From Sediminibacterium sp. (GTDB lineage Bacteria; Bacteroidota; Bacteroidia; Chitinophagales; Chitinophagaceae): 7,780 nucleotides of DNA. A model generated the notes under the pieces. The model searched no databases. It saw nothing but the letters and a program-made list of their open reading frames with translations, and had not been told where the DNA came from. The position numbers and the translations under genes are program-made. Below, piece after piece: positions 1 to 5,996 of this stretch (position 1 is the stretch's first letter; each line of letters opens with the position of its first letter). The DNA is taken from NCBI GenBank assembly GCA_030158535.1, contig JAOASV010000212.1, forward strand, positions 1 through 7,780, given 5' to 3'.

Positions 1-146
1 GCAGAACATTCCCCAACGCCAATATGCCCTGTATTGGTATGGATGCGAATAAGTATGTTTTGTGCAAAATGCATGGTACCCGTTGCAATCGTAAACGGCA
101 CCATCGGGATCGAATATTTATAGACTTCTATTTTTAAAATTTTCAT
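1..146 (-). CDS. Enolase-superfamily enzyme, probable dipeptide (L-Ala-D/L-Glu type) epimerase, N-terminal fragment
   Basis: Read on the minus strand from an ATG at 146-144, this gives 48 codons that stay open to the window edge, beginning MKILKIEVYKYSIPMVPFTI and continuing with ...GTMHFAQNILIRI... and ...GHIGVGECS. This matches the N-terminal capping domain of the mandelate racemase/muconate lactonizing enzyme group: the first strand 'I..iEvy...iP', the substrate-specificity loop 'pF.iA.Gt...a.n.lvri', and the closing 'G..G.GE.s'. The 'pF.iA.G' loop with the following 'A.NilvrI' is most like the dipeptide epimerases, which act on L-Ala-D/L-Glu dipeptides from peptidoglycan. The catalytic barrel with its lysines and metal ligands lies outside the window, so o-succinylbenzoate synthase or another family member is not excluded. 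The gene diverges from the SDR gene across a 91-base spacer. No Shine-Dalgarno sequence precedes the ATG. Confidence 0.8.
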   Translation of the reverse strand, partial: MKILKIEVYKYSIPMVPFTIATGTMHFAQNILIRIHTNTGHIGVGECS

Positions 147-237
147 GCCCCAATTTCTGTAATTATTTAATACAACCCTTATTTTATTGATAGGCAAACA
201 AAACTGGCCATGTCTTGTTATACTCAAAAACAAAGTC

Positions 238-951
238 ATGGAAACGATAAAAGGAAAACGCGTACTCTTATTTGGTGCAACAGGTGGTATTGGCGCTAAA
301 GTGGCCGAACTATTAATAGGCGGCGGTGCCACAGTATTTTTGCTGGCTCGAAATGCGCAAAAATTACAGGAAGTAGCGTCCCGCTTGTCGGTTCCGCAGG
401 GACAGTGTTTTACAGTAGACATCACAGATGCTGCTGCCGTTGAAACCGCAGTTAGTCAGGTAGCTGCTGGCGGCGGGGTGGATATCCTTATCAATGCTGT
501 TGGAGTGGGCATTATTAAGCCGCTAGAAACACTTACCCATCAAGACTTCATGGATTCCCTTCAAATTAATTTAGTGGGCAGTTTTAACGCCGTTAAAGCG
601 GTTATGCCTTCTATGAAAGAAGCAAAAAAAGGCCTTATTATTAATATTCCGGGTGTACTTGGCAAAGTGCCTATGGCTGGAGCGGCTGCTTACAGTGCTA
701 GTAAATACGGTATTGTAGGTATGATGCAAAGCATTAGAGAAGAAGTAAAACGTACCGAAATCAGAATCACCAACCTGTTTTTGGGTGGGGTGGACAGTCC
801 TTTTTGGGACACCATCGATTTAAGGGTTCAAAAAGACAAAATGATTGTGGCAGAAGAAGCGGCCAGGGCCATTTGGTTTTTGTGCCAGCAGCCTAGATCA
901 GGCGTGGTGAGTGAAATGGTGTTACAGCCGTTTAATCATCAGGCAATTTAA
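238..951 (+). CDS. Short-chain dehydrogenase/reductase (SDR), atypical active site
   Basis: A 237-residue protein, close to the usual 240-250 of classical SDRs, with one Rossmann domain and no signal peptide or membrane segment, so cytosolic. Visible motifs are the dinucleotide loop GATGGIG (13-19), the basic residue R38 after strand 2 (favouring NADPH), D61 in TVDITD, NAVG (86-89, a variant of NNAG), N111, and Y152-SAS-K156, the catalytic Tyr and Lys. The catalytic Ser normally lies 13 residues before the Tyr in a 'NISS' context. Here the segment is N136-I-P-G139, so the Ser is replaced by Gly. The usual PG turn after strand 6 is also altered, to LG (182-183). The start at ATG 238 places the first beta strand at the expected distance from the N-terminus; a TTG at 187 would add 17 residues unlike the family. 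The substrate cannot be told from the sequence. Gene context (a divergent epimerase gene, a downstream proline dehydrogenase) gives no firm pathway. Confidence 0.88.
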   Translation: METIKGKRVLLFGATGGIGAKVAELLIGGGATVFLLARNAQKLQEVASRLSVPQGQCFTVDITDAAAVETAVSQVAAGGGVDILINAVGVGIIKPLETLTHQDFMDSLQINLVGSFNAVKAVMPSMKEAKKGLIINIPGVLGKVPMAGAAAYSASKYGIVGMMQSIREEVKRTEIRITNLFLGGVDSPFWDTIDLRVQKDKMIVAEEAARAIWFLCQQPRSGVVSEMVLQPFNHQAI

Positions 952-1034
952 GGCTGCATTTTGCCTGCCTGCTATAAATTCTTTTTTATATTGCGACCTG
1001 TTCCGATATTCGCGGTCACGAACAACTGTTAGCG

Positions 1035-2222
1035 ATGAATATTTCATTTGAGAATACCCAAAATGCTTTTGCCTACAAGTCTACCAAGGCTTTAAAAAGT
1101 GCGAAGCTTTTATTTGGTTTTATGGGCTACCCAAAACTTGTTCAGTTGGGTACGAATCTCGTTCCTGCACTTTTAAAAGCGGGCCTACCTATTAAAGGCA
1201 TTATTCGAAATACCATATTCAAACAATTTGTTGGTGGTGAAACCTTAGCAGAGACCATTCCAGTAGCTCAAATGCTTTCGGAACATAACGTAGATGTAAT
1301 ATTGGATTACGGTGTAGAAGGAAAAGAAGGCGAAGAAAATTTTGATCAAGCTACACAGGTTTTTATTGATGTTATCAATCATGCCGCGTCACAAAAAAAC
1401 ATTCCATTTATTAGCATAAAAGTAACAGGTCTTGCAAGTCATGAGCTGTTGCAAACACTTCATGAAGCGCCTCGTTTACGCAGTGGTATTCATGACAATG
1501 AAATTGAACAAGCGGCCTGGGATAGAGTAAGAGAGCGTATGTACGCTATTTGTGAAGCTGCTGCCGAAAAAAATATTGGCGTACTTGTTGACGCAGAAGA
1601 AAGTTGGATTCAAGATCCGATCGATAGATTAACGATGGAAATGATGGCGGAGTTTAACAAACAAAAAGCCGTTGTATTTAATACCATTCAGTTGTATCGT
1701 CACGACCGTTTGCATTTTTTACGCATCTCGCATCAAATAGCGGAAGCACAGGGTTTTATTTTAGGATTAAAATTGGTGCGCGGCGCTTATATGGAAAAAG
1801 AGCGTGCAGTAGCCATTGAAAAAAATAGAACATCACCCATTCAAGTTTCTAAAGAAGCTACCGACGCAGACTATGATGAAGCGGTCCGTTTTTGTATGGA
1901 TCATATACATTCTACAGCAGTCATTATTGCATCACACAACGAACAAAGTAATTTGTTAGGGGCAAAATTATTAGATGAAATGATGTTGCCGCACAATCAT
2001 CCGCACGTTCATTTTTCACAATTATATGGCATGAGTGACACCATCACATTTAACCTCGCAAAAGAAGGGTTTAATGTGAGCAAGTACCTGCCTTTTGGTC
2101 CTATCCAAGATGTTATCCCTTATCTCATGCGTAGGGCACAAGAAAATACCAGTGTGAGTGGTCAAACCGGTCGTGAATTAATGCAGTTAAAACGCGAGTT
2201 AGCTAGACGTAAATCCTTGTAA
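1035..2222 (+). CDS. Proline dehydrogenase (FAD-dependent, single-function)
   Basis: A 395-residue protein that oxidises L-proline to 1-pyrroline-5-carboxylate, passing electrons through FAD to the quinone pool. The PRODH beta/alpha barrel motifs appear in order: LDYGVEG (90-96, as in eukaryotic and Bacteroidota enzymes), the FAD-contacting LKLVRGAYMEKER (245-257, with K246 and R249), ASHNEQS (299-305), QLYGMSD (329-335), YLPFGP (351-356), and the substrate-binding helix YLMRRAQEN (363-371). In that helix R366, R367 and E370 match the carboxylate- and amine-binding residues of E. coli PutA. There is no DNA-binding or P5C dehydrogenase domain, so this is the single-function enzyme; P5C oxidation must be encoded elsewhere. 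The extra 150-odd residues between about 95 and 245 are typical of the eukaryote-like group. No transmembrane helix is evident; peripheral membrane association is likely from family knowledge. The 83-base gap after the SDR gene and 96-base gap before thyA suggest it may be its own transcription unit. Confidence 0.95.
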   Translation: MNISFENTQNAFAYKSTKALKSAKLLFGFMGYPKLVQLGTNLVPALLKAGLPIKGIIRNTIFKQFVGGETLAETIPVAQMLSEHNVDVILDYGVEGKEGEENFDQATQVFIDVINHAASQKNIPFISIKVTGLASHELLQTLHEAPRLRSGIHDNEIEQAAWDRVRERMYAICEAAAEKNIGVLVDAEESWIQDPIDRLTMEMMAEFNKQKAVVFNTIQLYRHDRLHFLRISHQIAEAQGFILGLKLVRGAYMEKERAVAIEKNRTSPIQVSKEATDADYDEAVRFCMDHIHSTAVIIASHNEQSNLLGAKLLDEMMLPHNHPHVHFSQLYGMSDTITFNLAKEGFNVSKYLPFGPIQDVIPYLMRRAQENTSVSGQTGRELMQLKRELARRKSL

Positions 2223-2257
2223 ACACTGAGGTGTAGCTGCTTTTAGGTATAATTCAC

Positions 2258-2282
2258 AGATTCTCCCCAAAATCTCTTTTGG
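2258..2282 (+). promoter_or_regulatory. Two overlapping, mutually exclusive small hairpins in the proline dehydrogenase-thyA gap
   Basis: CCAAAA (2267-2272) and TTTTGG (2277-2282) form a perfect 6-bp stem with a 4-base loop. AGATT (2258-2262) and AATCT (2271-2275) form a perfect 5-bp stem with an 8-base loop. The two stems share bases 2271-2272 and cannot form together. Neither is followed by a run of T, so neither is a classical intrinsic terminator. They lie 36 to 60 bases before the thyA start codon. They could be a weak processing or termination signal for the upstream gene, a protein site, or chance in AT-rich DNA. Confidence 0.25.
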
Positions 2283-2306
2283 CTTAAAACATCCCCGTTG
2301 ATGGCG

Positions 2307-2314
2307 TAATTTGC
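2307..2314 (+). promoter_or_regulatory. Possible -7 promoter element of thyA
   Basis: TAATTTGC ends five bases before the thyA ATG. It resembles the Bacteroidota -7 box TAnnTTTG but has only one spacer base instead of two, and I see no TTG at the right distance upstream for a -33 element. If used, the transcript would start at or a few bases from the ATG. This is a weak call based on position and similarity only. Confidence 0.25.
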
Positions 2315-2318
2315 AGCC

Positions 2319-3113
2319 ATGCAACAGTACTTACAATTACTTCAACATATATTAGATAACGGTACCGAAAAAACGGATAGAACTGGCACTGGAACCAAGA
2401 GCTGTTTTGGCTATCAAATGCGCTTTGATTTGCAAAAAGGTTTTCCAATGGTGACTACAAAAAAGCTGCACGTAAAAAGTTTTTTTTATGAGCTGTTGTG
2501 GTTTTTAAAAGGCGATACCAATATCAAATATTTAAAAGAAAATGGAGTTTCTATTTGGGATGAATGGGCCAACGAAGCTGGCGAGTTGGGTCCTGTTTAT
2601 GGTGAACAGTGGCGAAGTTGGAAAGGAGCGGATGGCGTAGTGGTTGATCAAATTACGGAGCTCATTAAGCAAATAAAAACAACACCAGATAGCAGACGTC
2701 TTATTGTAAGTGCGTGGAATGTGGCAGAGCTTCCAAAAATGGCGCTTATGCCTTGTCATACCATCTTTCAATTTTATGTAGCAGATGGCAAATTAAGTTG
2801 TCAATTATATCAGCGTAGTGCGGATGTGTTTTTAGGTGTTCCTTTTAACATTGCTTCTTATGCACTTTTAACCATGATGATTGCGCAGGTATGTGATCTA
2901 GAGCCTGGCGATTTCGTGCACAGTTTTGGTGACGTACATTTATACAACAACCATATTGAACAAGCAAAATTGCAATTGTCAAGAACGCCATTTGAACTAC
3001 CAACTTTAAAAATCAATCCTGCGGTAAAAGATATCTTTAGTTTTGATTTTTCGGATTTCACCATCGAAAATTATCAGTGTCATCCGGGTATTAAAGCGCC
3101 GGTAGCGATATAG
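2319..3113 (+). CDS. thyA: Thymidylate synthase
   Basis: A 264-residue cytosolic enzyme, exactly the length of E. coli ThyA and alignable to it without gaps at the key sites. It methylates dUMP to dTMP with 5,10-methylene-tetrahydrofolate, releasing dihydrofolate. Visible catalytic and binding residues, which fall at the E. coli numbers, are R21 (dUMP phosphate, in DRTGTGT), E58 (FFYELLWF), W80-DEW, R126-R127 (phosphate from the partner subunit), the nucleophile C146 in MPCHT, R166-S167-A-D169 and N177 in QRSADVFLGVPFNIASY, and H207/Y209 in DVHLYNNH. The C-terminus ends in KAPVAI, the conserved tail that closes over the active site. The start at ATG 2319 gives the standard N-terminus (MQQYL..LL..IL..G). 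folA follows after 36 bases on the same strand, and the two enzymes form the dTMP-folate cycle. No flavin-type ThyX features are present. Confidence 0.98.
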   Translation: MQQYLQLLQHILDNGTEKTDRTGTGTKSCFGYQMRFDLQKGFPMVTTKKLHVKSFFYELLWFLKGDTNIKYLKENGVSIWDEWANEAGELGPVYGEQWRSWKGADGVVVDQITELIKQIKTTPDSRRLIVSAWNVAELPKMALMPCHTIFQFYVADGKLSCQLYQRSADVFLGVPFNIASYALLTMMIAQVCDLEPGDFVHSFGDVHLYNNHIEQAKLQLSRTPFELPTLKINPAVKDIFSFDFSDFTIENYQCHPGIKAPVAI

Positions 3114-3149
3114 TAACGGTACAATATTATTTACTTTTTAACAACATCT

Positions 3150-3644
3150 ATGATTGTTTCATTAATAGTGGCGGCTGGCACTAACAATGCCATTGGTAAA
3201 GACAATCAATTGTTGTGGCACTTACCCAAAGACCTTCAATTTTTTAAGCAAACAACCTGGGCCATGCCCGTGGTGATGGGACGAAAAACTTTTGAATCCC
3301 TTGGTGGCAAGCCACTTAACGGTAGGGTTAATATTATTATTACTAGACAAAAAGACTGGTCCCATGAGGGCGTTGTTGTGGTGCACTCTTTAGCAGATGC
3401 GCTGTTTTTTGCAAAAGAATCGGATTATAAAGAAGTGTTTATTGCAGGTGGGGGTCAGATTTATGCCGAGGCAATGCCAAAGGCTCATAAATTATATATG
3501 ACCCGCGTAGATGCCGTTATTGATGGTGATACTTTTTTTCCTGAAATAGATAATTCGGACTGGGCTTTATCAAATGAAGTTACGCATGCGGCCCACGAAA
3601 AACATGCATTTGGTTTTTCTTTTCAAACCTGGCTTCGCAAATAA
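3150..3644 (+). CDS. folA: Dihydrofolate reductase
   Basis: A 164-residue cytosolic enzyme that reduces dihydrofolate to tetrahydrofolate with NADPH, regenerating the cofactor consumed by ThyA. Motifs in order are the N-terminal strand SLIVAAG, the substrate loop AIGKDNQLLWHLPKD (14-28) with the catalytic acid D28 (E. coli D27), VVMGRKTFESL (41-51) with the NADPH-binding R45-K46-T47, PLNGR (55-59) with the folate glutamate-binding R59, IIITR (62-66), IAGGGQIYAEAMP (98-110), the cofactor glycine loop, and a C-terminal GFSFQTWLRK. Length and residue pattern match chromosomal bacterial FolA; I see no reason to suspect a mobile trimethoprim-resistant variant. The 36-base gap from thyA and the 17-base gap to the next gene suggest one transcript. 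The leader has no Shine-Dalgarno sequence. Confidence 0.97.
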   Translation: MIVSLIVAAGTNNAIGKDNQLLWHLPKDLQFFKQTTWAMPVVMGRKTFESLGGKPLNGRVNIIITRQKDWSHEGVVVVHSLADALFFAKESDYKEVFIAGGGQIYAEAMPKAHKLYMTRVDAVIDGDTFFPEIDNSDWALSNEVTHAAHEKHAFGFSFQTWLRK

Positions 3645-3661
3645 AATTTTCTAGCTTATTT

Positions 3662-4459
3662 ATGTATGGACACTTTACGTTAGCACTTAAGTATTTACGC
3701 TATTTGTTTACAGCGGCTAACGGAAAAGGGCATGGCGTGCATTCTCCATTTGTTTTTGAATTTATTACAAGGGTGTTAAATGACAATAGACGGTTTTATG
3801 CATTTGACGCTATCGAAAAAACTAGAACACAATTATTATCCAATCATAGACTTATTGAGATACAAGATTTTGGCGCAGGCTCGCGCGTTGCAAAAACTAA
3901 TACGAGAAAAATAAGTGACGTTGCAAAAGGTTCCTTAAAGCCCGCAAAATACAGTCAGCTTTTATTTAGGATGATTGATTATTACGGACCTACACAAATT
4001 ATTGAACTAGGCACTTCACTTGGCATTACCACAGCTTATTTAGCGTCTGCCAATCCGGCCGCCAAGGTTACCACTTTTGAAGGGTCAAATGCTATTGCAA
4101 AAATAGCTGGGCACAATCATCAGTTGTTAGGCCTTACAAATATCGATTTGATAGAAGGAAATTTTGATGAAGAGCTGCCACGCTGGCTTGCTCAAAACAA
4201 AAAAGTCGATTTCGCATTTATTGATGGCAATCATGCATTGAAGCCTACCATGGCTTATTTTGAGGCACTGCTTGATGTAGTTGAAGATCATTCTATCCTT
4301 GTTTTTGATGATATCCACTGGAGTGAAGAGATGGAGGAGGCCTGGGCTCAAATAAGCGCGCACCCCAGCGTTACCTTAAGTATCGATCTATTTTTTATTG
4401 GGGTTGTATTTTTTAGGAAGGAATTTGCTCAAAAACAGCAGGTTTCGATCCGTTTTTAA
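3662..4459 (+). CDS. Class I SAM-dependent methyltransferase of unknown substrate
   Basis: A 265-residue cytosolic protein. The second half has the Rossmann methyltransferase fold: motif I IIELGTSLGITT (113-124) binding SAM, the acidic residue E140 at the end of strand 2, D183-FAFIDGNH (183-191) as the motif III/IV region, and LVFDDIHW (213-220). The arrangement resembles O-methyltransferase-like (Methyltransf_24) families, where the acidic residues can bind a metal. The first 100 residues are a separate N-terminal part with GKGHGVHSPFVFEFI (21-35) and a second glycine motif, DFGAGSR (69-75). I recognise this layout from uncharacterised Bacteroidota methyltransferases. The substrate is unknown. 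It begins 17 bases after folA, so it is probably co-transcribed with thyA-folA, although a role in folate metabolism does not follow from that. ATG 3662 is the only sensible start; no Shine-Dalgarno sequence is seen. Confidence 0.85.
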   Translation: MYGHFTLALKYLRYLFTAANGKGHGVHSPFVFEFITRVLNDNRRFYAFDAIEKTRTQLLSNHRLIEIQDFGAGSRVAKTNTRKISDVAKGSLKPAKYSQLLFRMIDYYGPTQIIELGTSLGITTAYLASANPAAKVTTFEGSNAIAKIAGHNHQLLGLTNIDLIEGNFDEELPRWLAQNKKVDFAFIDGNHALKPTMAYFEALLDVVEDHSILVFDDIHWSEEMEEAWAQISAHPSVTLSIDLFFIGVVFFRKEFAQKQQVSIRF

Positions 4460-4493
4460 GAAGAATTAATAAAAGGGCTATTTAATAATTAAG

Positions 4494-4501
4494 TAAATTT
4501 G
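4494..4501 (+). promoter_or_regulatory. Bacteroidota -7-type promoter element at pntA
   Basis: TAAATTTG is an exact match to the Bacteroidota -7 consensus TAnnTTTG and ends three bases before the pntA ATG (4505). Transcription from it would begin on or next to the start codon and give a leaderless message. No TTG sits 17 to 20 bases upstream, so the -33 partner is missing. The position at the head of a three-gene operon after a 45-base gap supports it. It could also be chance in AT-rich DNA. Confidence 0.45.
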
Positions 4502-4504
4502 CAC

Positions 4505-5629
4505 ATGATTCTCGGAATACTTAAAGAAACCAACAACGATAAGCGTGTATCGCTTTTACCAGAGCAGGCAGCTGTTTTGGTTGCAAAACAAGTAAGTGTA
4601 ATCGTAGAAACAGGTGCGGGCAGTGCAGCGTATGCTGCAGATGCTACCTATACCGAAAAAAACGTGTCTGTTAAAGACCGTGCTACCGTTTTATCAACTG
4701 CTGATTTAGTGCTTTCTATCAACCCGCTTTCAAGTTCGGAAATGGCGCAATTAAAACCGGGTGCAGTCGTGCTTGGTACCTTTCAGCCACTTTTTAATGT
4801 CGACCTAGTAAAGCAAGCGATTGATAAAAAAGCAAGCTTGTTTAGTATGGACATGATACCGCGTACCACACGTGCACAAAGTATGGACGTGTTAAGTAGC
4901 CAAGCAAATATTGCTGGTTATAGAGCGGTATTGTTGGCGGCTACCATGTTCCCTAAATATTTTCCCATGTTTATGACGGCAGCAGGAAGTATTCCTCCCG
5001 CTAAAATGGTGATCATTGGAGCAGGTGTTGCAGGACTTCAAGCGATTGCCACCGCTAAAAGATTAGGTGCTGTTGTGGAAGTGTCAGATACTAGACCGCA
5101 GGTGAAAGAAGAAGTAATGAGCCTTGGTGCAAAATTTATTGAAGTGGAAGGCGCTGCCGATGCATCTAAAGCAGGTGGTTATGCAGTAGAACAATCAGAA
5201 GATTTTAAGCAAAGACAACAGCAAAGACTTGCTGAGTCTATTGCTAAAGCAGATATCATTATTACAACCGCACAAATTCCAGGTAAAAAAGCCCCTGTAT
5301 TAATTACAGATGCGATGTTAAAATCTATGAAGCCAGGTAGTGTGGTTATCGATTTAGCAGCGGCTACAGGTGGTAATACGGCTGTTACAAAAAACAATGA
5401 AACCATCGTTTACGAGGGCGTAACCATTTTAGGTAATAGTAATTTGGCTTCAGATATGCCATCTGACGCAAGTAAATTATATGGCAAAAACATTTTAAAC
5501 TTTTTACAACTCATCATTACCAAAGAAGGTGCACTCGAATTAAATTTTGAGGATGATTTAGTAAAAGGTTGTTGCATGGCGCACGAAGGTGCAGTTGCCA
5601 ATGAAAGAGTGGCAGCACTGATCAATTAA
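4505..5629 (+). CDS. pntA: NAD(P) transhydrogenase alpha subunit, part 1 (NAD(H)-binding domain I)
   Basis: A 374-residue cytosolic domain I of the proton-translocating transhydrogenase, which transfers hydride from NADH to NADP+ in domain III. It has the alanine dehydrogenase/PntA N-terminal fold, starting MILGILKET..DKRV.L.P. The conserved loop runs from P119-R120 to Y139-R140 and contains R120, Q125, D128 and S131, matching the R127, Q132, D135 and S138 nicotinamide-site residues of Rhodospirillum rubrum. The Rossmann loop GAGVAG (172-177) precedes SDTRP with D195 binding NAD ribose. GGYAVEQ (224-230) carries the mobile-loop Tyr. TTAQIPGKKAPVLIT (254-268) and PGSVVIDLAAATGGN (277-291) are family signatures. 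It ends after domain I, with no membrane helices, so the alpha chain is split as in R. rubrum. ATG 4505 is preferred over a TTG two codons earlier because MILGILKET is the normal family N-terminus. It is first in a three-gene operon. Confidence 0.96.
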   Translation: MILGILKETNNDKRVSLLPEQAAVLVAKQVSVIVETGAGSAAYAADATYTEKNVSVKDRATVLSTADLVLSINPLSSSEMAQLKPGAVVLGTFQPLFNVDLVKQAIDKKASLFSMDMIPRTTRAQSMDVLSSQANIAGYRAVLLAATMFPKYFPMFMTAAGSIPPAKMVIIGAGVAGLQAIATAKRLGAVVEVSDTRPQVKEEVMSLGAKFIEVEGAADASKAGGYAVEQSEDFKQRQQQRLAESIAKADIIITTAQIPGKKAPVLITDAMLKSMKPGSVVIDLAAATGGNTAVTKNNETIVYEGVTILGNSNLASDMPSDASKLYGKNILNFLQLIITKEGALELNFEDDLVKGCCMAHEGAVANERVAALIN

Positions 5630-5649
5630 TTTTTTTTTGAAATAATATT

Positions 5650-5958
5650 ATGGAAGCAATTTTAAATTGGGCACAATCACATATCGACATCATCTACATT
5701 GTGGTGCTTTCGATTTTTTTAGGCATCGAAGTTATTGGTAGAGTGCCAAGTGTTTTGCATACCCCACTTATGAGTGGCGCCAATGCCATTCATGGTGTAG
5801 TTATTATTGGTGCCATCATTGTAATGGGAAAAGTAGAGCCAGGACATTATGTAACACTAATCATTGGCTTTTTAGCTGTGGTTTTAGGAACACTAAATGT
5901 AGTGGGTGGTTTTGTGGTAACAGACCGCATGTTAGAAATGTTTAAGAAAAAGAAGTAA
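5650..5958 (+). CDS. pntAB: NAD(P) transhydrogenase alpha subunit, part 2 (membrane domain II)
   Basis: A 102-residue inner-membrane protein with about three hydrophobic helices (roughly 13-30, 44-60 and 66-90). It carries the signature of the alpha-chain membrane part: VPSVLHTPLMSGANAIHG (32-49), equivalent to the HTPLMS.tNAIsG segment of E. coli PntA, and the end GGFVVTDRMLEMFKKK (86-101), close to the GGFLVT.RML.MF of the family. Together with the helices of PntB it forms the proton channel of domain II. The basic tail is expected on the cytoplasmic side. As a separate short chain it corresponds to PntAB of R. rubrum and the alpha-2 chain of Thermus. It starts 20 bases after part 1, across a leader with a run of nine T (5630-5638) and no Shine-Dalgarno sequence; pntB follows after 38 bases. 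Confidence 0.95.
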   Translation: MEAILNWAQSHIDIIYIVVLSIFLGIEVIGRVPSVLHTPLMSGANAIHGVVIIGAIIVMGKVEPGHYVTLIIGFLAVVLGTLNVVGGFVVTDRMLEMFKKKK

Positions 5959-5996
5959 TCAAGGTAGCTGCATTTGTAGCATCAAATAAATTATTT

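Noticed and set aside
187..237. A TTG at 187 that would extend the SDR by 17 residues
   Set aside because: The added residues do not resemble an SDR N-terminus, and ATG 238 places the first beta strand and GATGGIG loop at the usual distance.
952..1034. Short inverted repeats (such as TTCG...CGAA) between the SDR and proline dehydrogenase genes
   Set aside because: Stems are four bases or so and expected by chance; no T run or promoter match is convincing.
2532..3064. Two minus-strand open frames (2532-2771 and 2858-3064) opposite thyA
   Set aside because: They lie wholly inside a well-conserved gene and encode no recognisable protein; they are shadows of the thyA codons.
3150..3644. A mobile trimethoprim-resistant dihydrofolate reductase
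   Set aside because: The gene sits directly behind thyA with no integron or transposon sequence nearby, and its motifs are those of a chromosomal FolA.
4127..4363. A minus-strand open frame opposite the methyltransferase
   Set aside because: It has no family features and overlaps a clear gene along its whole length.
4499..4504. A TTG at 4499 as start of pntA
   Set aside because: It adds only two residues, lies inside the putative -7 box, and ATG 4505 gives the standard family N-terminus.
5967..5980. GCTGC-ATTT-GTAGC hairpin before pntB
   Set aside because: It has only five pairs, one of them G-U, and no T run; it is too weak to call a regulatory site.
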